A DNA stretch of 64,000 bases from Eubacterium aggregans (GCF_900107815.1 NZ_FNRK01000011.1:38254-102253), one strand, 5' to 3'. Shown: positions 31,584-40,568, counted from the first letter of the stretch. A program made the numbers and translations. The notes: generated by a model not told the origin, from the sequence alone.

Positions 31584-32702
31584 CTAATGACTGGCTATTT
31601 GTTGGATGCAGATATTAATGACAGCAAATATGCAGATGAGAAGAAAACACCACAAAAGACCAAAAATCACCCGCAAGACCATATTATCACTTTTCATAAA
31701 GGGGAAGCAATCCCGAAGGCCCCGATAATTACAGGTAAAAAACACCACGCTCAACAGAGCCAGACCCATATAAAGCTGGTTGGAGAAATTAAGAAAGGGC
31801 GTACCGTAATCCTTCCCGCCAGGTGTCAACACACAATATCCAATAAAAAGGTAGCCCAATACAGCAAGGATACTCTTCCAAAGAATGTGGCTGCGAAATC
31901 CGGGCAGAGCCCAGGATTCCCGGATCGATGATGGATTTTCAGGGGCTTGGTGGGTCCGGCCAGCACCGGACACTTTTGGCCTTCGGAGGGGAAGGGCTTT
32001 AACAACCATCTTTAGAGCCGTCACACTTTGATAGCGTTGCTCCGGTGCCAGCTGGGTACACCGGGTGATGATGGCTCCAAAGGGGCGAGGTGCCAAGGCC
32101 TCCTGGGGATGCTTTCCAGTAAGGAGTACATTGAGGAGGATGCCCATGGCATAAACGTCGCTGCGGGCATCGCTTTGGGAAAAGCCAAACTGTTCTGGTG
32201 CCGCATAGCCTGGGGTTCCCAACTTGTGGGTATCTTCAACCTGAGCGGGTTTAACCTGGCGGGCTGCATTAAAATCGATGAGCTTGACCGTTCCGCTTTC
32301 GGTTATCATTACGTTGGAGGGCTTGAGATCCCGGTGGACGATGGGTGGCGTCAAGCTGTGGAGACCTTCTAAAATCTGGCACAGAGACAGGGCAATCTCC
32401 CGCACCCTCACCCCTGGAATTGGTCCCAGTTGGAGATCATCCTCCAGGGTCCGCCCGTGGATGTAATCCTCAATGACGATGAGCCTGCCCTCATCTTCAC
32501 ATTGGTAGTGAATTTTAGGGATCCCCGGTAGTGCCGCTTTGGCCAGAGCCCCATAGGTTTCGGCATCGTATCGTTTAAGGCTTTTTTTGACATACAGCTG
32601 CCCGGATATTTTCTGACGCACCAATTTGACCACATGTCCATCGGTGGCCAAATCCGTCAGTTCCTCATATTGATCGAGAATAAAGGCCCCTGGATTTTCC
32701 AT
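31584..32702 (-). CDS. Membrane-anchored Ser/Thr protein kinase
   Basis: A 372-residue protein. The kinase domain (about 10-260) has the VxK lysine in LYVKKSLKRY, catalytic loop IVHRDLKPSNVM, DFN in place of the metal-binding DFG, and the APE motif in GTPGYAAPEQFG. The Asp is kept, so activity is still likely. About 50 linker residues and three transmembrane helices follow, unlike the PASTA-type PknB. The start at ATG 32702 has GGAGA upstream. It diverges from an HTH gene, and this HTH/kinase pairing suggests that the regulator may be the substrate, which is inference. Confidence 0.87.
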   Translation of the reverse strand: MENPGAFILDQYEELTDLATDGHVVKLVRQKISGQLYVKKSLKRYDAETYGALAKAALPGIPKIHYQCEDEGRLIVIEDYIHGRTLEDDLQLGPIPGVRVREIALSLCQILEGLHSLTPPIVHRDLKPSNVMITESGTVKLIDFNAARQVKPAQVEDTHKLGTPGYAAPEQFGFSQSDARSDVYAMGILLNVLLTGKHPQEALAPRPFGAIITRCTQLAPEQRYQSVTALKMVVKALPLRRPKVSGAGRTHQAPENPSSIRESWALPGFRSHILWKSILAVLGYLFIGYCVLTPGGKDYGTPFLNFSNQLYMGLALLSVVFFTCNYRGLRDCFPFMKSDNMVLRVIFGLLWCFLLICIFAVINICIQQIASH

Positions 32703-32721
32703 AACATTTTCTCCATCCCAC

Positions 32722-32750
32722 TTGTTGTTTTTCTGAAATAAGTATATCAT
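32722..32750 (+). promoter_or_regulatory. Promoter for the HTH gene beside the kinase
   Basis: TTGTTG (32722-32727), 17-base spacer, TATCAT (32745-32750), 28 bases before ATG 32779; GAGGAGG RBS follows. Confidence 0.5.
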
Positions 32751-32778
32751 AAAATCAGACAGACACGAGGAGGAAAAA

Positions 32779-33204
32779 ATGCAGAATAAACCCACCGATG
32801 AACTACTTAAAATTCTGGAGAATTGTTCCATGGAAACCGCCATCAGCCTGGGTATCCAAATGGACGACGCCGAAGGACTGACCTTCTGTAATTATCTGGC
32901 AGCCTGCCAAAACCACCACGGTATCGAGTTGGCCGAAATTGCCCAGTCTGCTCAAATCCATCGGACCTATATTTATCAGATTGCCGATGGCCGGCGCAAC
33001 CCAGGCCGGGATAAGGTTATTGCCATCAGTCTGGCTGGTGGTTTTTCCCTGGATGAAACCCAGCGCCTCTTAAAGCTATCGGGTAATGGCAGCCTCTATC
33101 CCAAAACCTCCCGGGACGCCATCCTTATTAAAGCCCTCTACCAGCATCTGAGCGTCATGGATGTCAATCTGATTTTAGAGAAACAGGCCTTGCGTTCCCT
33201 TTAA
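32779..33204 (+). CDS. XRE-type HTH protein divergent from the kinase
   Basis: A 141-residue protein. The HTH occupies about residues 40-100 (YLAACQNHHGIELAEIAQSAQIHRTYIYQIADGRRNPGRDKVI). It is flanked by short helical arms. No effector domain is present. Ser/Thr and Tyr residues in and around the HTH (HRTYIYQ) would be accessible to the divergently encoded kinase. The gene is followed by AT-rich inverted repeats and the hydrogenase operon. Confidence 0.82.
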   Translation: MQNKPTDELLKILENCSMETAISLGIQMDDAEGLTFCNYLAACQNHHGIELAEIAQSAQIHRTYIYQIADGRRNPGRDKVIAISLAGGFSLDETQRLLKLSGNGSLYPKTSRDAILIKALYQHLSVMDVNLILEKQALRSL

Positions 33205-33263
33205 TGTTGTCCATTGTTCCGGTCTTCTATCACGCATCTTGCATCAATCCCATGGTCATTTTC

Positions 33264-33297
33264 AATAAAATATTATCATAAACAATAATATTTTATT
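33264..33297. repeat. 13-bp AT-rich inverted repeat
   Basis: AATAAAATATTAT (33264-33276) and ATAATATTTTATT (33285-33297) are exact inverse copies, 8 bases apart, followed by a T-rich stretch. It may terminate the HTH gene or bind a regulator of the hydrogenase promoter just downstream. Confidence 0.6.
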
Positions 33298-33304
33298 TTT
33301 TCTC

Positions 33305-33359
33305 TTCCAATCCCCGCTCAAAAATGCTATGATAACCAAAGTTAATAAAATTTTATCAA
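33305..33359 (+). promoter_or_regulatory. Hydrogenase operon promoter with palindromic operator
   Basis: TTCCAA (33305-33310), 17-base spacer, TATGAT (33328-33333). Downstream, TTAATAAAATTTTATCAA (33342-33359) is an 18-bp palindrome with 16 of 18 positions symmetric, 20 bases before the start codon. It resembles the AT-rich arms at 33264-33297. Binding there would block transcription. A redox sensor such as Rex is possible, but the match to the Rex consensus is poor. Confidence 0.6.
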
Positions 33360-33378
33360 TCGGAGAGAGAAAATTATT

Positions 33379-35220
33379 ATGTCTAGGTTGAGTATCGTTA
33401 CGAAAAGCCGGGCACAACAGGTTGTGGAAGGGTTGTATAAAAACCTGGAGCAACGGATTGTGGCCAGTCCTCCGGGGTTATGCCCTGTGGATATTTCACA
33501 CGCCTTCCTTCAGCTCTGCCACGCACAGACCTGTGGAAAATGTACCCCCTGCCGCATTGGGTTGGGACAAATGGGAAACCTCATGGAGGATATTTTAGAG
33601 AGCCGAGGCTCTATGGCCACCATTGACACCCTGGAGAAAACCGCCCGGGTGGTTTATGAAACGGCAGACTGCGCCATCGGCTATGAAGCAGCCCACATGA
33701 TTCTAAAGGGACTGGCTGGCTTCCGGGATGATTTTGAGGAGCACGTCACCCATAACCGCTGCATCTGCCACTTAGACCAACCGGTCCCTTGTGTCGCTCT
33801 GTGCCCTGCAGGTGTGGATATTCCGGGCTACCTGGCCCTGGTGGGCGAAGGCCGTCACCAGGATGCCGTGCGGCTTATCCGAAAGGATAACCCCTTCGTA
33901 ACAGCCTGTGCCATGGTCTGTGAGCATCCCTGCGAAGCCCGCTGCCGCCGGAATATGGTGGACAGCTCCGTTAACATCCGGGGGATCAAGCGCTACGCCA
34001 TCGAACACGCCGGGGATGTCCCCGTGCCGGATAATGCGGCATCCACCGGGAAACGCATCGCCATCATCGGCGGTGGCCCCAGCGGCTTGAGTGCGGCCTA
34101 TTATCTCCAGCTCATGGGCCATCAAACCGCCGTCTTCGAACAGCGGGATGCCCTGGGGGGTATGCTGCGCTACGGTATTCCGGGCTACCGATTGCCGGAA
34201 TCCGATCTCGATGGGGATATCAATGCCATCCTCTCTACCGGCGTGGAATGCCATCTCAACACCCCCATCGGCGGCGAGAAGGGCATCCCTCTGGATACCC
34301 TTCAGAAAAATTACGATGCGGTTTATATTGCCATCGGTGCCCACAAGGATAAGAAAATCGGCATCGACGGTGAGAACGGACCAGATGTCATCTCTGCCGT
34401 GGATATGCTCCGGGATATCGGCGAGGGCCGGATGCCGGACTTCACCGGAAAGACCGTCATGGTCATCGGCGGGGGCAATGTGGCCATGGATGTCTCCCGG
34501 ACGGCCATCCGGCTGGGGGCCGACCAAGTGGGTGTGGTCTACCGTCGCCGGAAGGCGGACATGACGGCCCTTCCGGACGAAATTGAAGGGGCCGAAGCCG
34601 AAGGAGTTCAGATTTTAGAGCTCCACGCCCCCAAATTTATCGAGCGGGATGCCACAGGCCATGTCAGCGCCCTTTGGGCAGACCCCAAGGTAATCGGACT
34701 GATGGACGCTGCCGGACGTCCCCGCCCAGCGGATTCCACCGAGGATACCGTAGCCATTCCCTGTGATACCATCATTGTGGCCATCGGCCAGGAAATTGAC
34801 TCCAATCACTTTGCTGAAGGCGGCCTGCCCGTTGCCCGGGGCAGCCTGGTGACCGATGCCGCCGGTGCGGTGATGGGCTTCCCCGGTGTCTACGCCGGAG
34901 GCGACTGTGCCACCGGACCTGCCACGGTCATCAAAGCCGTAGCCACCGGTAAGGTGGTGGCCGCCAATATTGACAATTATCTGGGCTTCCACCACGCCAT
35001 TACCTGTGATGTGGCAATCCCTGCCCCCCGTATGGGGGATCTGCCAGCCTGCGGCCGGGTGACCATGAAGGAACGCAACGCCAATGCCCGCCGCCAGGAT
35101 TTCGACCAGGTGGAATACGGCATGACCTGCCAGGAGGCTGAACAGGAATCATCCCGCTGTCTGCGGTGTGACCACTTCGGCATCAGCGCATTAAAAGGAG
35201 GGAGGGTCAACCAATGGTAA
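33379..35220 (+). CDS. NuoF-type [4Fe-4S] domain fused to GltD-like NAD(P)H oxidoreductase
   Basis: A 613-residue fusion. Residues 35-110 match the C-terminal cluster domain of NuoF (CGKCTPCRIGLGQM, fourth Cys in ADCAIGY). From about 125 on it is a GltD/NfnB-type flavoprotein: N-terminal cluster cysteines (CVALCPAGVDIPGY, CEHPCEARC), FAD site GGGPSGLSAAYY, and nucleotide site GGGNVAMDVS followed by VYRRR, which often favours NADPH. The C-terminus has SRCLRCD. It overlaps the hydrogenase gene by 7 bases. It should pass electrons between NAD(P)H and HydA, as in glutamate-synthase-linked [FeFe]-hydrogenases. Whether it bifurcates is unknown. Confidence 0.88.
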   Translation: MSRLSIVTKSRAQQVVEGLYKNLEQRIVASPPGLCPVDISHAFLQLCHAQTCGKCTPCRIGLGQMGNLMEDILESRGSMATIDTLEKTARVVYETADCAIGYEAAHMILKGLAGFRDDFEEHVTHNRCICHLDQPVPCVALCPAGVDIPGYLALVGEGRHQDAVRLIRKDNPFVTACAMVCEHPCEARCRRNMVDSSVNIRGIKRYAIEHAGDVPVPDNAASTGKRIAIIGGGPSGLSAAYYLQLMGHQTAVFEQRDALGGMLRYGIPGYRLPESDLDGDINAILSTGVECHLNTPIGGEKGIPLDTLQKNYDAVYIAIGAHKDKKIGIDGENGPDVISAVDMLRDIGEGRMPDFTGKTVMVIGGGNVAMDVSRTAIRLGADQVGVVYRRRKADMTALPDEIEGAEAEGVQILELHAPKFIERDATGHVSALWADPKVIGLMDAAGRPRPADSTEDTVAIPCDTIIVAIGQEIDSNHFAEGGLPVARGSLVTDAAGAVMGFPGVYAGGDCATGPATVIKAVATGKVVAANIDNYLGFHHAITCDVAIPAPRMGDLPACGRVTMKERNANARRQDFDQVEYGMTCQEAEQESSRCLRCDHFGISALKGGRVNQW

Positions 35221-36980
35221 AGGTGACCATCAACAATAAGCAAATCGAGGTAGCGCAGCACACCACCATTATGGAGGCCTGCGAAAAAGCGGGCTGGCCC
35301 GTACCCAGCCTGTGCTATCTAAAGGATATCAACGAAATCGGTGCCTGCCGCATCTGCGTGGTAGAAATTAAAGGGGTGGAGCGATTGGTGACCGCCTGTA
35401 ATAATGAAGTGTGTGAGGGTATGGTGGTTTCCACCAACTCCCCCAAGGTACGGGAGGCCCGTCGGACGAACCTGTCCCTCATCCTTTCCCAGCACGACGG
35501 TCACTGCCCCACCTGTGCCCGTAACGGCAATTGCACCCTCCAGAATATCAGCTACGATTTAGGGATTGAGGACAGCCTGTATAAAAAGGATGTGCCGGAA
35601 AACAACTGGCCCCAGGACTTCCCCCTCATCCGAAATGAATCCAAGTGCATCAAGTGCATGCGCTGTATCCAGATCTGCGATAAGGTCCAGGGCCTGGGGA
35701 TTTGGGACATTGCCAAATCCGGTTCCCGGACCACCGTGGATGTCTCCGGTGGCCGGAAGATTACCGAGGCCGATTGTGCGGTCTGTGGCCAATGCGTCAC
35801 CCACTGTCCAGTGGGCGCCCTTCGGGGACGGGATGATAAGCCCCAGGTTTTTGCCTGGAACCAGGCCGTCAGTAACCCGGATGTAGTGGCCGTGGTCCAG
35901 GTGGCTCCCTCGGTCCGGGCAGCCTGGGGCGAAGCCCTGGGTATCCCCCGGGATAAGGCGACCCCCGGCCGTTTAGCTGCCGCTCTGCGCCTCTGCGGCT
36001 TCGACTACGTGTTCGACACCAACTTCGGGGCGGACCTGACCATCATGGAGGAGGGCAGCGAATTCCTGGCCCGCATCGGAAGCGGCGAGGCCCATCGCTA
36101 CCCCATGTTTACCTCCTGCTGCCCAGGGTGGGTGCGCTTCTTAAAATCCCAATACCCGGATATGGTGGAGGATTTATCCACGGCCAAATCCCCCCAGCAG
36201 ATGCAAGGGGCCGTCATTAAATCGGCCTTTGCCCAGAAGGTGGGCATCGATCCCAAAAAGATCTTCTCCGTCTCTATCATGCCCTGCCTGGCGAAAAAGA
36301 CAGAGTGCGATATTCCCAGCATCAACGATGGGGATGGGGACAAGGATGTGGACCTGGTGTTAACCACCCGGGAGCTGGTACGCCAGCTGCGATCTTTAAA
36401 CATCAATGTGGCCGATCTCCCAGAGGAATCCTTTGATTCTCCCCTGGACAGCGGCACCGGTGCCGCCGTCATCTTTGGGGCCACCGGCGGTGTCATGGAA
36501 GCCGCCCTGCGCTCCTGCTACTTCCTGGCCACGGGCGAAAATCCTGGGCCCGATGATTTTAAAGCGGTCCGGGGCAACCGTGGCTGGCGGGAAGCCACCT
36601 TCGATGTCAAGGGCACACTGGTGCGCACCGCCGTGGTCAGTGGCCTGGGCAACGCCAGAGAACTCATCCGTGCCCTGCGCCGGGGTGAGGTGGCCTACGA
36701 TTTCGTGGAAGTCATGGCCTGTCCTGGCGGCTGTGTCGGCGGTGGGGGGCAACCCATCCACGACGGTCTGGAACTGGCCGAGGTTCGGAGCCGCAATCTG
36801 TACAACCTGGATAAGATGGCCGCTCGCCGCTTCTCCCACGAGAACCCTGAGGTCTTAACCCTGTATGAAGAATACTTGGGTGAGCCCCTTTCCCACAAGG
36901 CCCATCACCTCCTCCACACCGACCACCACGCCTGGAATCTTCCGATGACACCCCATCCGGACCCGGACGTCCTTCTCTAA
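35214..36980 (+). CDS. hydA: [FeFe]-hydrogenase catalytic subunit
   Basis: A 588-residue hydrogenase. N-terminal [2Fe-2S] ligands are in CYLKDINEIGACRIC and the His-ligated cluster in HDGHCPTCARNGNC; two [4Fe-4S] motifs follow (CIKCMRCIQIC, CAVCGQCVTHCP). The H-cluster motifs are all present: TSCCPGWVRF, MPCLAKKTE and MACPGGCVGGGGQP. A small-subunit-like segment and a His-rich C-terminus (HKAHHLLHTDHHAW) complete it. It is coupled by a 7-base overlap to the GltD-like flavoprotein, so a soluble NAD(P)H-linked hydrogenase is expected. The maturases HydEFG are not in the window. Confidence 0.95.
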   Translation: MVKVTINNKQIEVAQHTTIMEACEKAGWPVPSLCYLKDINEIGACRICVVEIKGVERLVTACNNEVCEGMVVSTNSPKVREARRTNLSLILSQHDGHCPTCARNGNCTLQNISYDLGIEDSLYKKDVPENNWPQDFPLIRNESKCIKCMRCIQICDKVQGLGIWDIAKSGSRTTVDVSGGRKITEADCAVCGQCVTHCPVGALRGRDDKPQVFAWNQAVSNPDVVAVVQVAPSVRAAWGEALGIPRDKATPGRLAAALRLCGFDYVFDTNFGADLTIMEEGSEFLARIGSGEAHRYPMFTSCCPGWVRFLKSQYPDMVEDLSTAKSPQQMQGAVIKSAFAQKVGIDPKKIFSVSIMPCLAKKTECDIPSINDGDGDKDVDLVLTTRELVRQLRSLNINVADLPEESFDSPLDSGTGAAVIFGATGGVMEAALRSCYFLATGENPGPDDFKAVRGNRGWREATFDVKGTLVRTAVVSGLGNARELIRALRRGEVAYDFVEVMACPGGCVGGGGQPIHDGLELAEVRSRNLYNLDKMAARRFSHENPEVLTLYEEYLGEPLSHKAHHLLHTDHHAWNLPMTPHPDPDVLL

Positions 36981-37022
36981 ATCCATCGTGATTTTACTGC
37001 ATTTACCAACGGTTATTTAAAG

Positions 37023-37068
37023 GAAAAGCCGCTCACCCCAGAAGGGGATGAGCGGCTTTTCTTTTTTT
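37023..37068 (+). terminator. Terminator of the hydrogenase operon
   Basis: GAAAAGCCGCTCA (37023-37035) pairs with TGAGCGGCTTTTC (37049-37061); inner CCCC/GGGG also pair. A T-run follows. Confidence 0.92.
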
Positions 37069-37092
37069 ACGAGAATCCACCGATTTATACCA

Positions 37093-37122
37093 TTGTTCTT
37101 TTCTCTTCCCCCATGATAAAAT
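37093..37122 (+). promoter_or_regulatory. Promoter of the ADP-ribosylglycohydrolase gene
   Basis: TTGTTC (37093-37098), 18-base spacer, TAAAAT (37117-37122), then AGGAGG and ATG 37153. Confidence 0.5.
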
Positions 37123-37152
37123 AAATTCCATAAAATTTCAGGAGGAACAACC

Positions 37153-37989
37153 ATGCTCGGTGCTATTTTAGGGGACATCATCGGCAGTCCCTACGAATTC
37201 GATCACAACAATATCAAAACCACGGAATTCCCATTGTTTTCAGAGGCTTCCCATTTTACGGACGATACCATTATGACTCTGGCGGTTGCCCAGGGGCTGA
37301 CCCGGGGCTACCAGGACCCGGAGAAAACCGCCCAGGAAATTATCGCTGCCATGCAGGACTGGGGAAAGCGCTATCCCGACGGCGGGTACGGTGCCCGCTT
37401 TGGAGACTGGCTGTACGCCCCGGACCCGAAGCCCTACGGCAGCTTTGGCAACGGCGCGGCCATGCGGGTCAGCTCCGTGGCCTGGCTGTACAACACCCTG
37501 GATGAGGTGGAGCACTACGCTGCCATCTCCGCCGGGGTGACCCACGACCATCCCGAAGGGATTAAGGGTGCCCAGGCGACCGCCGCCGCCATTTTTCTGG
37601 CCCGAAAGGGGACCCCTAAGGCCGAAATCAAAGATTATATTGAAGAAACCTACCACTACGATCTCAGCCAACGCTGTGATGCCATCCGCCCCACCTACCA
37701 TCATGTGGAATCCTGTCAGGAAACGGTTCCCCAGGCCATGACGGCTTTTTTAGAGGGTGAGGATTTTGAATCCGTCATCCGTCTGGCAATTTCCCTGGGG
37801 GGCGACAGCGACACCTTGGCGGCCATCGCCGGGTCCATTGCTGAAGCCTGCTACCCCATCCCCGATGCCCTTGCAGACCAGGGAATGGCCCGTCTGGATG
37901 CAGATCTCGAAGACGCCTTGTATCAGTTTTATGCCTTTGCGGTGGCTGCAGAGGTGGAAGCCCGGGAAGCCAAACCGGCGACCTCCTAA
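37153..37989 (+). CDS. ADP-ribosylglycohydrolase-family protein
   Basis: A 278-residue all-helical ARH/DraG-type enzyme. The metal-binding pattern is complete: GAILGDIIGSPYEF at the N-terminus, HFTDDTIMT near residue 35, and GGDSDTLAAIAGSIAEA near 216-232, where the two aspartates bind Mg2+. The family removes ADP-ribose from proteins or from small molecules. It is alone under its own promoter. The sirtuin-macrodomain pair 13 kb away is a second ADP-ribose system in the window, but no link is shown. The 3' neighbour is convergent. Confidence 0.9.
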   Translation: MLGAILGDIIGSPYEFDHNNIKTTEFPLFSEASHFTDDTIMTLAVAQGLTRGYQDPEKTAQEIIAAMQDWGKRYPDGGYGARFGDWLYAPDPKPYGSFGNGAAMRVSSVAWLYNTLDEVEHYAAISAGVTHDHPEGIKGAQATAAAIFLARKGTPKAEIKDYIEETYHYDLSQRCDAIRPTYHHVESCQETVPQAMTAFLEGEDFESVIRLAISLGGDSDTLAAIAGSIAEACYPIPDALADQGMARLDADLEDALYQFYAFAVAAEVEAREAKPATS

Positions 37990-38015
37990 GCACAGGCTCC
38001 GGTCAACCCACTATC

Positions 38016-39692
38016 CTACTTCTGTTTCCCGGGAAAGGCCAGAATTTTACCCGGCTTTCCCATTTGTTGAAGCTCACTGGCCACCGGACCACTCAGCTCA
38101 TCGGGTGTAAATCCCCGGTTAGAATACATTCGGGTGCTGTTATGGAAGGCCATCAGAAGGGGAGCCAGGCGTTCCATGGCGGCATCATCCAGGGAGTCGT
38201 CCAACTCCTGGGTGAAGGCGGAGAAGGTATCCCTTAGGGACAGCCCGATCTTCGTCCAAAATTGGAGGCGGGTACACATCTCCCGAGCCTTGTCCCGATG
38301 AAGATGATGGCGATGAATCAGCTCCTGGACCAAGGCCCAGGCCTGGGGCGTTTCCTGGAGGGTATCCCCTGCGAAGTGGGTTTCCACCTCCTGGACCGTC
38401 GGCATGTAATAGGGCTTGTCTCCCTGCTCCTGAAGCAGGGGGCTGGCCATGTCCCTTTCCGAAAAGAACCAGGGCATCCAATACCCATCCTTAAGGCAAA
38501 GGGCATCCCGAAGGAAGGGGCAGCGGGATACAAGGTGCTCAAAGCTCCAATAATCCGGGGATTCTCCGGTGCAGGTCGCCATAACCTTAGCGGGCTGCTT
38601 GTCATCACAAATACCGTAGAGGTTCAGACAGGTTTCCAGATATTCTCGATATCGGGATTCCTTTGCACGCTGTTTCTCAAAGGACGCACTTTTGAGCGTC
38701 TTCTTCAAAGCCGTTGCCACCTGCCGGGGAATGGCGATGCCATCTTCCTCCTCATAGGCGTAGCCATTAAAGAGCAGCAGTGCCGGAAAGTCCGATTTAA
38801 AAGCCAAGTTACCGGTTTTCATCCCCTGCAGCAGCTGATCGATTTCCTCCCGATAGGCCACACTAAAATCCCAGGTGATTTGCTGGGGATCACATATCTT
38901 TGCGGTGATGGCATCGATCAGCTCGGCCTTACGCAGCTTGTAGGGCCTCTCGATTCTAAGCTCCCGGGCGTATTCCTTCAGCTCCGACACGGTAAATTGC
39001 CGGAGGATGGATTCCGGGGTATCCCCAACAATACGAACCGGCATTTCCCCGGAGACGAAGGGGTTGGGCAGGGCATTGAAAAATTTGCCTTCATCCCCCA
39101 ATAATTCATCATCGTAGAGGATGTCCTCGTCCCATTGCCCATCCTCCAATAATTCCTCATTAACTGCCTTAAGATTGTAGGCCTCCCCGTATCCTGAATC
39201 CTGGGCCCAGGCTAAAAGCGCTTTGCGCTCAGGGTCTTTTTTGTCCTTCAGGCGGCCCACCAGCTCGTAGTAGCCGTAGGGCCCCCCGCAATCTTCAATG
39301 AAGTTATCCCCCCGATAGGCCGTAACCTCCGGGGCCTCCTGGATTTGATCGGGATGATAGGCCTCGACCTCCACCTGATGAATCCAATCGTCTCCAAAAT
39401 CATAGATATAAAGAAGGGTTTCCCCTGCCTTCAGCCATTTGTTAAGGGCTTCCTTTGCTTCGTCCAGGCTCTCCATCCCAAAATCAGCCATAAGCCCCTC
39501 CTCATCCGCCATATCGATGTGGATATCCCTCTCCGGGAATTCAAAGCCGTGGAGATGGTACCCGCCCCACCCGAAGGCGATATTAATGGCCTGGGCCAAG
39601 GTCTGGAAGGTCGCTCCCTCATCAATCATCAGCCGCCGCCATACCACTGGCTTACTTCCCTCGATTTTAATTTTAAGTTGATATGCTCCCAT
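38016..39692 (-). CDS. Plasmid pRiA4b ORF-3-like family protein
   Basis: A 558-residue protein. The first 190 residues form the pRiA4b ORF-3 (IS1096 passenger-like) domain: YQLKIKIEGSKPVVWRRLMI, then WGGYHLHGFEF and YIYDFGDDWIHQVEVE. The remaining 370 residues are helical and acidic with no recognised domain. The start at 39692 has AAAGGAGAG upstream. Such proteins occur widely in bacteria, sometimes near mobile elements, and have no established function. The region between this gene and moeB holds only a promoter. Confidence 0.8.
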   Translation of the reverse strand: MGAYQLKIKIEGSKPVVWRRLMIDEGATFQTLAQAINIAFGWGGYHLHGFEFPERDIHIDMADEEGLMADFGMESLDEAKEALNKWLKAGETLLYIYDFGDDWIHQVEVEAYHPDQIQEAPEVTAYRGDNFIEDCGGPYGYYELVGRLKDKKDPERKALLAWAQDSGYGEAYNLKAVNEELLEDGQWDEDILYDDELLGDEGKFFNALPNPFVSGEMPVRIVGDTPESILRQFTVSELKEYARELRIERPYKLRKAELIDAITAKICDPQQITWDFSVAYREEIDQLLQGMKTGNLAFKSDFPALLLFNGYAYEEEDGIAIPRQVATALKKTLKSASFEKQRAKESRYREYLETCLNLYGICDDKQPAKVMATCTGESPDYWSFEHLVSRCPFLRDALCLKDGYWMPWFFSERDMASPLLQEQGDKPYYMPTVQEVETHFAGDTLQETPQAWALVQELIHRHHLHRDKAREMCTRLQFWTKIGLSLRDTFSAFTQELDDSLDDAAMERLAPLLMAFHNSTRMYSNRGFTPDELSGPVASELQQMGKPGKILAFPGKQK

Positions 39693-39791
39693 GGTCGACT
39701 CTCCTTTAATACCCTTTTTTTTAATTCTATCACAGCCCATTTAAAAATGGAATCACCACTCTTTTTTAAATGGGTGGATTCTGAATGTGTA

Positions 39792-39820
39792 TTGTTTTTT
39801 TTAGGGATTCTATATATAAT
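39792..39820 (+). promoter_or_regulatory. Promoter of the MoeB-like gene
   Basis: TTGTTT (39792-39797), 17-base spacer, perfect TATAAT (39815-39820); the start codon follows after 28 bases. Confidence 0.7.
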
Positions 39821-39848
39821 GGACTCAAAATCTTAGGGGGTGGCCCAA

Positions 39849-40568
39849 ATGAAGGCCCATTATCAGCGTCAAATAATGATATCCCAAATCGGTGAGGCGG
39901 GCCAGGCCCGACTGCAGGCATCCAGGGTGACGGTCATCGGGGCGGGGGGACTGGGTAGCCCGGTCTTAACCTACCTGGCTGGAGCCGGGGTGGGAAAGCT
40001 GACCCTCATCGATGGGGATACTCTGTCGGAGAGCAACCTCAACCGCCAATTTCTATACCCCGCCGATGCCCTGGGGTCCCCCAAAAGTGAGTTGGCCAAG
40101 GCCCGGATTGAAACCTTCAACCCCAGTGTCCAGGTGACCTGCCACCAGGCTTTTCTGGAGGAGGATAACCAGGCGGCCCTCATGGGGTCCCCGGATGTCA
40201 TTGTGGATTGTGTGGATAACATCCCCACCCGTCACCTGGTGGCCCGTTACGGCCGGAAGCAGGGAATTCCCGTGGTGGAGGGGGGCGTGATGGGCTTTTG
40301 GGGCTGGCTATTCTGCAGTATGCCCGAGGGTGCTTGCTTTGGATGCCTGGGCTCCCAGCTTCCTGCCCCTCAAAAAACTCCGGCATTGGGGGCGGTGGCT
40401 GGTATCATCGGCAGCCTTCAGGCCACGGAGTGTCTTAAGCTTCTTCTGGGAATGGGTACCGCCTACCCCGGCACCCTACTGCAATACGACGGCCTCCACG
40501 GGGATTTTGACACCATCCCCGTTGCCCAAAATCCCAATTGCCCCTGCTGCGCTTCCAACCCCCAATGA
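39849..40568 (+). CDS. moeB: MoeB/ThiF-family adenylyltransferase
   Basis: A 239-residue E1-like enzyme. The ATP site is VTVIGAGGLGSPVLTYLAGAGVG, with the R-finger segment ESNLNRQFLY and VDCVDNIPTRH. Zinc-binding pairs are FGCLG and CPCC. It activates the C-terminal glycine of a ubiquitin-like sulfur carrier; the MoaD at 54475 is the only such carrier in the window and the surrounding moeA/tup genes point to cofactor synthesis, so MoeB is preferred to ThiF. An ATG at 39849 is chosen over GTG 39840, giving AGGGGGTGG proper spacing. It has its own promoter and a terminator. Confidence 0.85.
   Translation: MKAHYQRQIMISQIGEAGQARLQASRVTVIGAGGLGSPVLTYLAGAGVGKLTLIDGDTLSESNLNRQFLYPADALGSPKSELAKARIETFNPSVQVTCHQAFLEEDNQAALMGSPDVIVDCVDNIPTRHLVARYGRKQGIPVVEGGVMGFWGWLFCSMPEGACFGCLGSQLPAPQKTPALGAVAGIIGSLQATECLKLLLGMGTAYPGTLLQYDGLHGDFDTIPVAQNPNCPCCASNPQ

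Noticed and set aside
33342..33359. Rex-type operator before the hydrogenase operon
   Set aside because: Rex sites are TTGTTAA-N4-TTAACAA. The palindrome here lacks the TTGTTAA core, so I report only an unnamed operator.
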